Origin: Vulgatibacter incomptus
GTDB taxonomy: Bacteria; Myxococcota; Myxococcia; Myxococcales; Vulgatibacteraceae
DNA length: 64,000 bases
Direction: 5' to 3'
Assembly (NCBI RefSeq): GCF_001263175.1
Contig: NZ_CP012332.1
Coordinates: 1 to 64,000, forward strand
In this document: one piece after another, positions 1-8,247 of the stretch
Numbering within the stretch: the first letter of the stretch is position 1
Layout: every line of letters starts with the position of its first letter
Position numbers and translations under genes: made by a program
Notes under the pieces: model-generated
What the model was told of the DNA's origin: nothing
The model's input: only the letters and a program-made list of their open reading frames with translations
Database searches by the model: none

Positions 1-611
1 CCGACCTCCTGCCGCTCCGGGTGGGCGACGAGTGGATCGAGTCGATCGCGGGTCGCTGCCAGAGCTGCCGCGGGAGAAGGCGGCGCGCTTCCACTCGGAG
101 TACGGGCTCTCCGCGTACGACGCGGGTGTGCTCGTGGCCGAGAAGGCGATCGCCGAGTGGTACGAGGCGGCGGTCGCGGCCCTTCGGCGGGAGCGCCAAG
201 ACCGTGGCGAACTGGGTGATCAACGAGATCTTGCGCCTGGTGAAGGATTCCCGCGAGGGGATCGCGGGCTCCCGTCTCACCCCGGCGAAGCTCGCCGCGC
301 TCCTCGACCTCCTCGAGGCGCGGAAGGTGAGCGGCGCCGGCGCCAAGCAGATCCTCGAGGAGGTCCATCGCTCGGGGGCGGAACCCGCCGAGGTGATGGC
401 CGCCAAGGGGCTCGAGCAGGTCTCCGATACCGGCGCCGTCGACGCGGCGGTCGAGAAGGTGCTCGCCGCCAACGCGGATCAGGTCGCGAAGTACCAGGGA
501 GGGAAGAAGAACCTCCTCGGGTTCTTCATGGGGCAGGTGATGAAGGAGCTCAAGGGCCAGGGCGACCCCAAGGTCGTCACGGACGCGCTCCGGGCCCGCC
601 TCGGAGACTGA
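1..611 (+). CDS. gatB: Asp/Glu-tRNA amidotransferase subunit B, 3' end, two frameshifts
   Basis: This is the C-terminal part of GatB, the subunit of the GatCAB complex that binds misacylated Glu-tRNA(Gln) or Asp-tRNA(Asn) for amidation in the cytoplasm. The tail domain is clear: [18 protein letters not shown], then [13 protein letters not shown], then [19 protein letters not shown], and finally [20 protein letters not shown] with the usual short end. The reading starts in frame 3 ([11 protein letters not shown]), moves to frame 2 near position 50 ([20 protein letters not shown], then [17 protein letters not shown]), and returns to frame 3 near 175-190 ([11 protein letters not shown]). Each segment matches the family, so the two shifts probably reflect missing bases and not two genes. 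Whether they are sequence errors or real cannot be decided here. The 5' end lies outside the window. Confidence 0.85.
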   Translation, partial: DLLPLRVGDEWIESIAGRCQSCRGRRRRASTRSTGSPRTTRVCSWPRRRSPSGTRRRSRPFGGSAKTVANWVINEILRLVKDSREGIAGSRLTPAKLAALLDLLEARKVSGAGAKQILEEVHRSGAEPAEVMAAKGLEQVSDTGAVDAAVEKVLAANADQVAKYQGGKKNLLGFFMGQVMKELKGQGDPKVVTDALRARLGD

Positions 612-619
612 CGCAATTG

Positions 620-983
620 GTGATCGGGCTATCGGCGCTGGCGGGATCCTGGGGATTGCGGGCGTGGTCTGTGCCGCGCTGTCGGTCTTCCTCTCGGGCC
701 CGCCCGTCCTCACCCGCGGCGCTCGCGCGCTGGCCGTCGGCGGCCTGATCGTCGGCGCAGCGGGTCTGCTCCAGGAGCTCGTCGCGAACGGCTTCCAGTT
801 CGAGCCCGGCCAGCGGGGAGGGCAGGGCTCGCTCCTCGCTCGGGCGGCATGCTCCTCCTCGTCTTCGGCGCCGCGCGGACGGCCGAGCAACGGCGCCTGC
901 GGCGCACGCAGGAGCGCCTCTCGGCTGCCCGCCGCCAGGCCCGCGACCAGGGCGGTTCGCAGGGCTCGAGCTCGCTCGGCTGA
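620..983 (+). pseudogene. Small membrane protein with coiled-coil tail, frameshifted
   Basis: Family not recognised. Frame 1 encodes two hydrophobic stretches ([18 protein letters not shown] and [18 protein letters not shown]), followed by a Gly/Gln linker. The reading then continues in frame 3 from about 845 with GGMLLLVFGAARTAEQ and an Arg/Gln-rich helix (RLRRTQERLSAARRQARDQ), ending at a TGA at 981-983. The join needs one missing base between about 815 and 845. The start is uncertain: no good in-frame ATG is present, and GTG 664 would cut off the first helix. It lies just after gatB on the same strand. It may be intact in the organism if the shift is a sequence error. Confidence 0.5.
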
Positions 984-1053
984 AGCTCGCAGCGCTGAAC
1001 CTCGCGCCTTGCGATCGGTCCGCGCAGGACGGACGCTAGAGGCGAGGGTACCG

Positions 1054-1606
1054 ATGGACGAGGTGACTCCCTCCGGCACGCGGCGCAGGCGTGGGCGCGA
1101 GCGGGAGGCGATCCAGGGCATTCTGCTCACCGACGGAGTCGAAGGCGCCTCGTCGCGGGCGCGATCCGCGATCGCGGCGGCGATGGTGGTGAGCGCCGTG
1201 AACGGGCAGTCGGTCGCCGCGCCGTGGGTCTCGACGGCGTCGATCGTGCTCGGTTCCAGCGCCTTCAAACGGGCCGTTCACCTGGGGGATCGTCTTCGTC
1301 GCTTCGTGGTCCACTTCGCCTTCGCGGCGCTCTACGGCGCGATCTGGGGCGCGGTCGCCAACCGCCTGCCGCGGCGGCTCCGCGACAACGTCTTGATCCA
1401 CGGCGGCTTGGGCTTCGGCTACGGCCTGCTGCTCTGGGTGATCAACATCCGGGGATCGCGCTGGTCGTCTATCCCTGGCTCGCCCAGGCTCCCACCTGAC
1501 GCCGCTCCTCCTCCATGCGGCGGCGTACGGCCTGTCGCTCGGCCTCTTCCTGGCGATCCGCGTCCGGCCGATCGACCTGGCCCGTCCTCGCGCCGCGCGC
1601 GTGTGA
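1054..1606 (+). pseudogene. Tandem membrane protein, copy 1, frameshifted
   Basis: Family not recognised with certainty. From ATG 1054, frame 1 gives a charged N-terminus and the membrane-like stretches FVVHFAFAALYGAIWGAVAN and GGLGFGYGLLLWVINI. The protein then continues in frame 3 (GIALVVYPWLAQAP) and in frame 2 (HLTPLLLHAAAYGLSLGLFL, then AIRVRPIDLARPRAARV) to a TGA at 1604-1606. Both shifts equal one missing base each. The next gene (1630-2308) has the same plan (a YG(L)LLWVIN or YGLILWVIN motif, then YPW or FPW), so the two are tandem paralogues. Confidence 0.5.
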
Positions 1607-1629
1607 CGCGCCCGGCGAGCGGGCGGGCG

Positions 1630-2308
1630 ATGCCCCAGCAGCCCTTTGCGTCCCCCCCGAATCATCCCAAGACTTCGTCCGATGACATCGCAAGCCGAGG
1701 AAAGATCATCAGGGAGGCCACGATTGGCGGCCTCCTCGCGGGCGGCTCCTTCGCGCCGGGCAGATCCTGGTCGCAGCGACGGGGAGCCAGCCGCCGGGCA
1801 CGCCCTGGCAGCACTTCGCGTCCGTCTCATGGGCTCGCACGTGCTCCAGGGCTGGATCGGCGTCGGCGTCGTCTTCGTGGGCGCGGGCTTCAACTTCGCC
1901 CTGGCGACGGTCTTCGGCGCGATCTTCGGGTTCGTCGTCTCGACCGTTCGCCCCAGGATCCGCGACGACATGAAGCTCCAGATCGCGGGGGCGCGCTCTA
2001 CGGCCTGATCCTCTGGGTCATCAATTACGAGATCTCGGATCGCTCTTCTTTCCGTGGATGGTCCGGGCGATCAATCCTGCCTCCAGGCTGCGGTCCACGT
2101 ACTCTTCTACGGCGTGCCCCTGGCCACCTGGCTGTCCCTGCGGATCCGGGAGCTGGAGGTGCCGGGCGTCCACGAGCTGCGCCACCGGTACCAGACGTCC
2201 ACCGGCGCCGAGCAGGAGTTCCGGATCGAGCGCGACGAGGAGGAGCTCGGAATCCGCATGCCGCCTCCGCAGCTCCCTCCGCCCGAGCGCCGGCCGCCCG
2301 CTCGCTGA
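1630..2308 (+). pseudogene. Tandem membrane protein, copy 2, frameshifted
   Basis: Paralogue of the preceding gene, starting at ATG 1630. The coherent protein is spread over five changes of frame: ATIGGLLAGGSFA (frame 1), AGQILVAATGSQPPGTPW (frame 3), LMGSHVLQGWIGVGVVFVGA (frame 2), GALYGLILWVINYEISDR (frame 1), FFPWMVRAINP (frame 3), and LQAAVHVLFYGVPLATWLSL onward (frame 2) to the TGA at 2306-2308. Every step is in the -1 direction, as if one base were missing each time. The tail is acidic and then Pro-rich (QLPPPERRPPAR). The function is unknown. The uniform direction of the shifts argues for sequence error over decay. Confidence 0.5.
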
Positions 2309-2336
2309 GCGGAGATGGCGATCGACCGAACGATGC

Positions 2337-2365
2337 TTGACACCATCGGGACGATCACCTAGATC
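2337..2365 (+). promoter_or_regulatory. Candidate promoter of rplU-rpmA
   Basis: A perfect TTGACA (2337-2342) is followed, after 17 bases, by TAGATC (2360-2365), a weak -10 match. It lies about 100 bases before the rplU start, which would give a leader of roughly 95 nt. This is a by-eye match only. Confidence 0.4.
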
Positions 2366-2467
2366 AGCCACCTTTCGCGGGCTTCCCTGTTTCCCGGAAG
2401 CTGCTCGTGCAACTCGTCGAGCCGTCGTTTCGAACGACAGGTTCGTGCAGGAAGGTCGAGGTCTTCG

Positions 2468-2776
2468 ATGTACGCCGTGATCAAGACGGGCGGCAAGCAG
2501 TACCGGGTCCAGGAGGGCGATACCCTCCGCGTGGAGAAGCTCGCAGGCAGCGCCGGCGACAAGATCGAGTTCGCCGAGGTGCTGATGCTCGGTGGCACGG
2601 AGTCGCCGAAGATCGGCATGCCGGTCGTCTCGGGCGCCAAGGTCGCCGGCGACATCGTCGAGCAGGGCCGGGGCCGCAAGGTCTTCTCCTTCCGCAAGAA
2701 GAAGGAAGGCTGGAAGCGGATTCGCGGTCACCGCCAGGCCTTCACGGCCGTCAAGATCACGAAGATTTCGGGCTAG
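2468..2776 (+). CDS. rplU: 50S ribosomal protein L21
   Basis: Ribosomal protein L21 (102 aa) of the large subunit. The family start [18 protein letters not shown] is intact, as are the [10 protein letters not shown] strand and the RNA-binding C-terminal part with [16 protein letters not shown] and the final KITKISG. The length is normal. ATG 2468 follows a purine-rich AGGTCGAGG. It is followed 26 bases later by rpmA in the standard rplU-rpmA-obgE order. It has no frameshift, unlike everything upstream in this window. Confidence 0.97.
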   Translation: MYAVIKTGGKQYRVQEGDTLRVEKLAGSAGDKIEFAEVLMLGGTESPKIGMPVVSGAKVAGDIVEQGRGRKVFSFRKKKEGWKRIRGHRQAFTAVKITKISG

Positions 2777-2802
2777 TTCGCCCCTGAAGCAGGAGTAGGC
2801 AA

Positions 2803-3063
2803 ATGGCACATAAAAAGGGCCAGGGCTCGTCCAGGAACGGTCGCGACTCTGCCGGCCAGCGACGCGGCGTCAAGCGCTTCGGCGGCCAGGCCGTGATCCC
2901 CGGCAACATCATCATCCGGCAGTGCGGCACCAAGATCCACCCGGGCACCGGCGTGGGCATGGGCCGTGACTACACGATCTTCGCCACGGTCCCCGGCGTC
3001 GTGACCTTCGAGCGCTTCGGCAAGGACCGGAAGCGCGTGTCGGTCATCCCGGCGCAGGCCTGA
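2803..3063 (+). CDS. rpmA: 50S ribosomal protein L27
   Basis: Ribosomal protein L27 (86 aa), whose N-terminus reaches toward the peptidyl-transferase centre. It begins directly with [16 protein letters not shown], so it has no cleavable N-terminal extension of the Firmicutes kind. The diagnostic [14 protein letters not shown] and [18 protein letters not shown] stretches are present. A GCAGGAG ribosome-binding site precedes the ATG. It is probably co-transcribed with rplU. Confidence 0.97.
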   Translation: MAHKKGQGSSRNGRDSAGQRRGVKRFGGQAVIPGNIIIRQCGTKIHPGTGVGMGRDYTIFATVPGVVTFERFGKDRKRVSVIPAQA

Positions 3064-3087
3064 TTCTCGGCGAAAGCCACTCAACGG

Positions 3088-3127
3088 AGACCGCGGGGCA
3101 GCGAATTGCCGCCGCGGTCTTCGTGTT
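3088..3127 (+). terminator. Hairpin between rpmA and obgE
   Basis: AGACCGCGG (3088-3096) pairs with CCGCGGTCT (3112-3120), with an inner GGCA/TGCC extension around a short loop. A T-rich TCGTGTTT follows. It could end or attenuate transcription of rplU-rpmA before obgE. The tract is not a pure T-run, so termination may be partial. Confidence 0.5.
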
Positions 3128-3174
3128 TCTCGGCAAAGGAGCCCGCCCTCTTCCCGGCGGGCGGCTTCCCATCC

Positions 3175-4197
3175 ATGAAGTTCGTCGATCAGGTTCGAAT
3201 CTTCGTAAAAGCCGGTGACGGCGGCCACGGCGCGGTGGCGTTCCGCCGCGAGAAGTTCATCGCCAAGGGCGGCCCCTCCGGCGGCGACGGGGCCAACGGC
3301 GGCAGCGTGATCTTCCGCGCCGACACCCAGCTCACCACGCTTTTGGACTACCGCTACCAGCAGCACCACCGGGCGCCGAACGGGCAGCCGGGCATGGGCT
3401 CGGATTGCAACGGCCGCGGAGGCGAGGATCTCGTCCTGCGGGTGCCGGTGGGCACGGTGTTCAAGGACGCGGAGACGCACGAGATCCTCTCGGATCTCGC
3501 GGAGCCCGGCCAGGAGTGGACCGCAGCGAGGGGCGGGCGGGGCGGCCTCGGCAACATGAACTTCGCCACCTCGACCCGCCAGGCGCCGCGCTTCGCCCAG
3601 CCCGGGACACCGGGTGAGGAGACGACGCTCCTCCTGGAGCTCAAGCTCCTGGCCGACGTCGGCCTCATCGGCTATCCCAACGCGGGCAAGTCGACGCTGA
3701 TCTCGGTGGTCTCCCGGGCGAAGCCGAAGATCGCCGACTATCCGTTCACCACCCTGGTGCCGAACCTGGGCGTGGTCGGCTACAAGGATCACAAGAGCTT
3801 CGTCGTCGCCGACATCCCCGGTCTCATCGAGGGTGCGAGCGAGGGCGCGGGGCTGGGACACCAGTTCCTGCGGCACGTGGAGCGCTGCCGGATCCTCGTC
3901 CACCTGGTGGACGCCTCGGCGCCGGACCTCGACCCGGAGCGGGCGCTAGATACCGACTTCGCGACGATCAACCGGGAGCTCGCCCGCTACTCCCAGGAGC
4001 TCGCGGGGCGGCCCCAGATCGTCGCGCTGAACAAGTGCGACCTGCCGGAGGCCCGGGAGCGGGCCGAGGCGTTCGCGAAGAAGCTGCGCAGGCGCAAGAA
4101 CGCGCCGAAGGTCTTCCTGATCTCGGCTGCGACGCGAGACGGGGTCGACGCCCTCGTCGACGCCTGTGCGGAGGTTCTCTGGAGCGCGCAGGCGTGA
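3175..4197 (+). CDS. obgE: GTPase Obg/CgtA
   Basis: Ribosome-associated GTPase acting in late 50S assembly and the stringent response (340 aa from ATG 3175). The N-terminal Obg fold is Gly-rich ([20 protein letters not shown], then [10 protein letters not shown]). The G domain follows, with GYPNAGKST (G1), the FTTLVPNLG switch region, DIPGLIEGA (G3), and NKCD (G4). It ends just after the G domain, so there is no long C-terminal extension. An upstream GTG at 3106 is in frame, but the added residues do not look like Obg, so ATG 3175 was chosen. It sits in the classical rplU-rpmA-obgE order. Confidence 0.96.
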   Translation: MKFVDQVRIFVKAGDGGHGAVAFRREKFIAKGGPSGGDGANGGSVIFRADTQLTTLLDYRYQQHHRAPNGQPGMGSDCNGRGGEDLVLRVPVGTVFKDAETHEILSDLAEPGQEWTAARGGRGGLGNMNFATSTRQAPRFAQPGTPGEETTLLLELKLLADVGLIGYPNAGKSTLISVVSRAKPKIADYPFTTLVPNLGVVGYKDHKSFVVADIPGLIEGASEGAGLGHQFLRHVERCRILVHLVDASAPDLDPERALDTDFATINRELARYSQELAGRPQIVALNKCDLPEARERAEAFAKKLRRRKNAPKVFLISAATRDGVDALVDACAEVLWSAQA

Positions 4198-4258
4198 AGA
4201 TTCGGCCTGCGCCGAACGTCTTGGGAGAAGACGCGGTTTTTCCGCCAGGAGGAGCTCG

Positions 4259-4996
4259 ATGAAGAGCCTCATTGCGACGGCGCTGCTCGCGGCCGCCGGA
4301 ACTTCGGCCCAGGCGGCCACGCCCGCCCCTGCAACCCCTGCGACCACGGCGCCCGCCAAGGCGCCGCCGTTGGCGATGCCCTCCGACGTCGCCGCGCTGG
4401 TGGCGAAGCTCCAGGCCTTCTACGAGAAGAGCCCGGGCCTCGACACCCGCTTCGATCAGAGCTTCACCCAGGGCGGGATGCCGTCGAGGCTCGGCGGGGC
4501 GACCGCCAAGGGCCGGATGCGCTTCCGGAAGCCCGATGGTGCGACCGGGCCGCTGATGCGCTGGGATTACGACGACGGCCGGATCCTGCTGCTCGTGAAG
4601 GATCGGAGCTGGACCTTCGATCCCGACACGAAGCAGGCGACCGAGTACCGCGTGGATCCGGGGCAGCTCTCGGCAGCCGTCACCTTCATGTGGGGCAAGG
4701 GCCGCCTGGCCGAAGAGTTCGAAATCGTGCAGTCGAAGCGCGACTTCGGCGGCGACGGGACGGCGCTGGAGCTCACGCCCCGGAAGCCCTCGGGCTTCTC
4801 CAAGGTCTTCCTGGTCGCCGATCCCGCCACCGGAAAGGTGAGCCGCTCGGTGGTGGTCCAGTCGAACGGCAGCGAGAACCACCTGATCTTCCACGACACC
4901 CAGGCGAACGCGAAGGTCGTTCAGGCGGACTTCGATCCCGATCGCGCGTTCCCCGCCGGCACGTCCCGGGTGCGGGCCGCGGTCCCTGGGCAGTAG
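4259..4996 (+). CDS. lolA: Outer-membrane lipoprotein carrier protein LolA
   Basis: Periplasmic chaperone (245 aa) that carries lipoproteins from the LolCDE exporter to the outer membrane. It has an N-terminal signal sequence (MKSLIATALLAAAGTSAQA) and then an Ala/Pro/Thr-rich linker. The LolA fold follows with VAALVAKLQAFYEKSPGLDT, a GRMRFRKP strand, MRWDYDDGRILLLVKDRSW and FDPDTKQATEYRV. An AGGAGG lies a few bases before ATG 4259. A working Lol pathway is relevant here because the window encodes at least four giant lipoproteins and several smaller ones. Confidence 0.85.
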   Translation: MKSLIATALLAAAGTSAQAATPAPATPATTAPAKAPPLAMPSDVAALVAKLQAFYEKSPGLDTRFDQSFTQGGMPSRLGGATAKGRMRFRKPDGATGPLMRWDYDDGRILLLVKDRSWTFDPDTKQATEYRVDPGQLSAAVTFMWGKGRLAEEFEIVQSKRDFGGDGTALELTPRKPSGFSKVFLVADPATGKVSRSVVVQSNGSENHLIFHDTQANAKVVQADFDPDRAFPAGTSRVRAAVPGQ

Positions 4997-5014
4997 CGCA
5001 GAGCGAATGAAGGA

Positions 5015-5254
5015 TCAGGCCGGCTCGGGCGGGAACGAGCCGCTCCCGGAGGCGGCCCTCGCGGCGTTGCGCAGCGCACGAACCCTCGAGCCGCCGCCGA
5101 TGCAGGTCGGGCCACCCGGCGCGCTGTGTGGAAACGCGCGCCAGCTCGCTCGGAGCTCGGCCTCGTCCAGCCCCGTCTGCTCGTGGAGCACCAGGACGCC
5201 GCAGATCTCGCACGGCCGGATCGCTACGTTTCCTCCGGGATGGCGATGATGCAT
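5015..5254 (-). CDS. Small Cys-containing hypothetical protein
   Basis: A 79-aa protein of unknown function, convergent with lolA. The start is supported by a GGAGG five bases before the ATG at 5254. It has a CEIC (CxxC) pair and a third Cys in GPTCIGGG, plus an acidic helix LDEAELRASWRAF. A single CxxC could bind metal only with the third Cys or as a dimer. The opposite strand is also open here, but its translation is low-complexity and lacks a comparable start. Confidence 0.5.
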   Translation of the reverse strand: MHHRHPGGNVAIRPCEICGVLVLHEQTGLDEAELRASWRAFPHSAPGGPTCIGGGSRVRALRNAARAASGSGSFPPEPA

Positions 5255-5335
5255 GACGGCCTCCGTGGGTGGGCGCGCGAGCTTGCGCGAGCCTGAACCC
5301 TGGCCATCGCCAACCGGCAGCGCAACCTCGGAGCA

Positions 5336-5373
5336 TGAAGAAATCGCCCCCGCGGAGCGGGAGCGATTCCTTC
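5336..5373 (-). terminator. Hairpin terminator after cysQ
   Basis: A long near-perfect inverted repeat: GAAGAAATCGCCCCCGC pairs with GCGGGAGCGATTCCTTC. On the minus strand it lies just after the cysQ stop (5432). A very similar hairpin is at 10896-10933, and both are followed by a related CGCTCCTT...CGTTTGCTC...CGGCTC tract. Confidence 0.6.
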
Positions 5374-5431
5374 AGCCGCGCGCTGCGCGGAAACGCTCCT
5401 CCTTGCGTTTGCTCCGCCTTCGGCTCCGCTG

Positions 5432-6265
5432 TCAGCTCAGAATGGCGGCTTCCCTGCCGGTCTGTTCGATCGCGGGCAGTACCTCGTCCAGCACCGCCGG
5501 ATGGCAGGCGACGATTCCGCGCAGGTTCTGGAGCTCCGTGCCGTCGTAGCGGTACGGCTGCCCCGCCATGTCGCCGAAGAAGCCGCCGGCGGCGCGGACG
5601 ATCACCTCGGGTGCGCAGGCGTCCCACCGGTAGCTGATGCGGCTCGCGTGGACGTAGAGGTCCGCGTCGGCGGCCGCGATCATCCCGCACTTGATCCCCA
5701 CCGAGCCCACGTGCTGAACCTCTTCGATTCCGAGGGACTCGCAGAGGTCGAGCAGCCGCTTGGTGCGATGCGATCGCGAGACGACCATGCGCATGGGCAC
5801 GTGCGCCACGGAGGGCAGCCGGAGTACGCGGGCGACGCCCCGCTCCTCGAGAGTGCAGCCCAGGCCGACGACGCCCGAGTAGCACTTGTCGTCCACCGGC
5901 TGATAGACCACGCCCACCGTCGCCTCGCCGTCGACCGCGAGGCCGATGTGGATGGCGAACTGGTCGTTGTGCTGGACGAACTCCTTGGTCCCGTCGAGGG
6001 GATCGACGAACCAGCAGCGCGAGAAGCGCGCGGCGTCGGAGGTCTCTTCGGACTCCTCCGCCACGACGCCGTCGTCCGGAAAGGCCTCCCGGAGGCCCCG
6101 CACGATGAACGCGTTGGCGCGCTCGTCGGCGATGGTCACCGGGCCGCCGCCGCCGGGCTTCTGGGTCACCTCGTACTCGGTGTCGTAGACGTCCAAGAGG
6201 ATCCGGCCCGCCTCCCGCGCGAGGCGGGCGGCGACCTGGAGCTCCTTGGTGAAGTCGTATTTCAC
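5432..6265 (-). CDS. cysQ: 3'(2'),5'-bisphosphate nucleotidase CysQ (inositol monophosphatase family)
   Basis: Mg-dependent phosphatase (277 aa) of the inositol monophosphatase superfamily, expected to remove the 3'-phosphate of PAP from sulfate assimilation. The metal site is visible: VAEESEE (about residue 68), DPLDGTKEF (about 88-96), and the distal [15 protein letters not shown]. The family motif is usually WDxAAxxxI, so WDACAPEVI is a typical CysQ variant. Its ATG overlaps the rimO stop by 4 nt (ATGA), so the two are probably translationally coupled. Inositol monophosphatase activity cannot be excluded from sequence alone. Confidence 0.85.
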   Translation of the reverse strand: MKYDFTKELQVAARLAREAGRILLDVYDTEYEVTQKPGGGGPVTIADERANAFIVRGLREAFPDDGVVAEESEETSDAARFSRCWFVDPLDGTKEFVQHNDQFAIHIGLAVDGEATVGVVYQPVDDKCYSGVVGLGCTLEERGVARVLRLPSVAHVPMRMVVSRSHRTKRLLDLCESLGIEEVQHVGSVGIKCGMIAAADADLYVHASRISYRWDACAPEVIVRAAGGFFGDMAGQPYRYDGTELQNLRGIVACHPAVLDEVLPAIEQTGREAAILS

Positions 6266-7677
6266 CGGTGCGCCACGAAGACCGGGAGCTTCACGCTCCG
6301 CGGGGCAGGGCGCTCGATCACGGGCGCTCGCAGGAGCACCTCGGTCGCGGCGCCGACAAGGTCGTACTCGTACGCCTCCTCCACCCGAACCCGCACCAGA
6401 TCGCCGGCGGCCACGCCGCCCTCCGGGAGGTCGTTGATGATCACCTGTCCGTCGATCTCCGGCGCCTGGCCCGCGTGCCGGCCCACCAGTAGGTGCTCGG
6501 TCTCCTCGTGGGGACCCTCGACCAGGACCTCGATCTCCTTGCCGACCCAGGCCTGCTGCTGCTCCATCCGGATCTCGGCCTGGAGGGCCATGGCCTGCTC
6601 CCAGCGCGCGGCCTTAACCTCCTCCGGGAGCTGATCCTCCATCTCGCCGGCGAGGGTGCCCTCCTCCTGCGAGTAGCGGAAGATCCCGAGGTGGTCGAAG
6701 CGCTGCTCACGGATGAAGTCGAGGAGCAGCGCAAAGTCCTCTTCGGTCTCGCCGGGCAGGCCGACGATCAGGGAGGTTCGCAGCACGATGCCGGGGATCT
6801 CCGTGCGCAACTTGCCGAGGAGCTCCCGGAGGAACGTGGAGTTGCGGCCGCGGCGCATGGCGCGAAGGAGCCTGTCGCTCGCGTGCTGCACCGGCATGTC
6901 CAGGTACTTCACCACCTGCGGCGTGTCGCGGATGGCAGCGATCAGCTCGTCGGGGAAGTTGCGCGGGTAGGCGTAGTGGAGGCGGATCCATCGCACGCCC
7001 TCCACCTCGCCCAGCGCGCGGACGAGCTCGTGGAGCTTGGGCCTGCCGGGGAGGTCGTGGCCGTAGGCGGTGAGATCCTGCGCGACGAGGTTGAGCTCGC
7101 GGGCGCCCTGCTCGGCGAGCGTGCGGGCCTCGCGCACCACGTCGTCGATCGGCCGGGAGCGCTGATCGCCCCGGAGCGTCGGGATGATGCAGAAGGCGCA
7201 CTCGTTGTCGCAGCCCTCGGCGATCTTCAGGTACGCGGTGTACGAGGGGAGCGAGTTGATCCGGGGCGTCGCCGAGCTGTGGATGTAGTCGGGATCGGGG
7301 ATCACCTGCTTGCTCGCGCTCACGTCCTTCAGCAGGTTGGGGAGCTGGGCGTAGGCCGAGGTGCCGAGGAAGTGGTCGACCTCGGGCAGCTCCTTGGCGA
7401 GCTCCTCGGGGTAGCGCTGGGAGAGGCAGCCGGCGACCACGACCTTCTTCGCCCGGCCCTTCTCCTTCCACTGGGAGGCCTCGAGGATCGCGTCCACGGA
7501 CTCCGTCTTCGAGGCCTCGATGAAGGCGCAAGTGTTCACGACGATCACGTCGGCGTCGTCGGGGGCCTCGGTGAGCTCCCAGCCGTCCTGGACCAGGCCG
7601 CCGAGCATGATCTCGGAGTCGACCCGATTCTTCGGGCAGCCGAGCGTGACGATGTGGACGTTCTTCTTTTCGCTCAC
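6262..7677 (-). CDS. rimO: Ribosomal protein S12 methylthiotransferase RimO
   Basis: Radical-SAM enzyme (471 aa) that adds a methylthio group to the conserved Asp of ribosomal protein S12. The order is standard: an N-terminal MTTase domain beginning [16 protein letters not shown] with the first cluster's Cys residues (GCPKN, NTCAF, GCLSQRY), the radical-SAM motif CDNECAFC (about residues 151-158) with AEG before and IIP after it, and a C-terminal TRAM domain ([11 protein letters not shown]). The LGCPKN motif and the length favour RimO over MiaB. It is upstream of and overlaps cysQ. Confidence 0.93.
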   Translation of the reverse strand: MSEKKNVHIVTLGCPKNRVDSEIMLGGLVQDGWELTEAPDDADVIVVNTCAFIEASKTESVDAILEASQWKEKGRAKKVVVAGCLSQRYPEELAKELPEVDHFLGTSAYAQLPNLLKDVSASKQVIPDPDYIHSSATPRINSLPSYTAYLKIAEGCDNECAFCIIPTLRGDQRSRPIDDVVREARTLAEQGARELNLVAQDLTAYGHDLPGRPKLHELVRALGEVEGVRWIRLHYAYPRNFPDELIAAIRDTPQVVKYLDMPVQHASDRLLRAMRRGRNSTFLRELLGKLRTEIPGIVLRTSLIVGLPGETEEDFALLLDFIREQRFDHLGIFRYSQEEGTLAGEMEDQLPEEVKAARWEQAMALQAEIRMEQQQAWVGKEIEVLVEGPHEETEHLLVGRHAGQAPEIDGQVIINDLPEGGVAAGDLVRVRVEEAYEYDLVGAATEVLLRAPVIERPAPRSVKLPVFVAHR

Positions 7678-7709
7678 GAGGACAACCTAGCTTCTGTCTG
7701 GTCCCGCGG

Positions 7710-8207
7710 TCAGTCGCGGAAGTTTTCGAACTGCATGTCGAGGTGGAGCTTGTCCGCGCTCTCGCGGCAGAGCCGGATCGCGGCCTGAAGCTCGTCCCGA
7801 TCCTTGCCGGTGACCCGTAGGGATTCGCCCTGGATCGAGGCCTGGACCTTGAGCTTCGAGTCCTTGATCAGCTTGGTGAGCTCCTTGGCCTTCTCGGTCG
7901 GGATGCCCTGCTGGAGCTGAACGGACTGCTTGAACTGCTTTCCTCCCACCGGCTCCTTCTTTCCCCTCTCGAGGGAGTTGGCGGTGAGGCCCCGCTTCAG
8001 GAGCTTGCCCAGGAGCACGTCCCAGAGGGCGTCCAGGCGCTCCTCGCCGTCGGTCTTCAGGACCAGGCCCTTCTTGTCGTCGGCCATGGAGATGTCGACC
8101 GGGACGCCCTTGAAGTCCCAGCGGCCCTGGAGCTCCTTACGGGCCTGGTTCATGGCGTTGTCGACCTCCTGCAGGTCGACCTTCGAGACGATGTCGAACG
8201 AAGGCAT
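7710..8207 (-). CDS. yajQ: YajQ family nucleotide-binding protein
   Basis: A 165-aa YajQ/UPF0234 protein with the characteristic start MPSFDIVSKVDLQEVDNAMN, the GRWDFKG core motif, and the C-terminal KDRDELQAAI segment. Members of the family bind nucleotides, and some have been reported as cyclic-di-GMP effectors. Whether this one does is unknown, but the window also encodes a GGDEF protein (25379-26278). A GGAGGATCC lies just before the start. It precedes rimO by 32 bases on the same strand and is probably co-transcribed. Confidence 0.9.
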   Translation of the reverse strand: MPSFDIVSKVDLQEVDNAMNQARKELQGRWDFKGVPVDISMADDKKGLVLKTDGEERLDALWDVLLGKLLKRGLTANSLERGKKEPVGGKQFKQSVQLQQGIPTEKAKELTKLIKDSKLKVQASIQGESLRVTGKDRDELQAAIRLCRESADKLHLDMQFENFRD

Positions 8208-8247
8208 CTTGGATCCTCCTCCGGGTGGGGGAGCCTCGAGTCGGCTC

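Noticed and set aside
2316-2362. Tiny ORF before rplU as a leader peptide
   Set aside because: Only 15 codons, without a codon bias suggesting attenuation; it overlaps the candidate promoter.
3106-3174. Longer obgE start at GTG 3106
   Set aside because: The additional residues do not resemble Obg, and the region contains the inter-gene hairpin.
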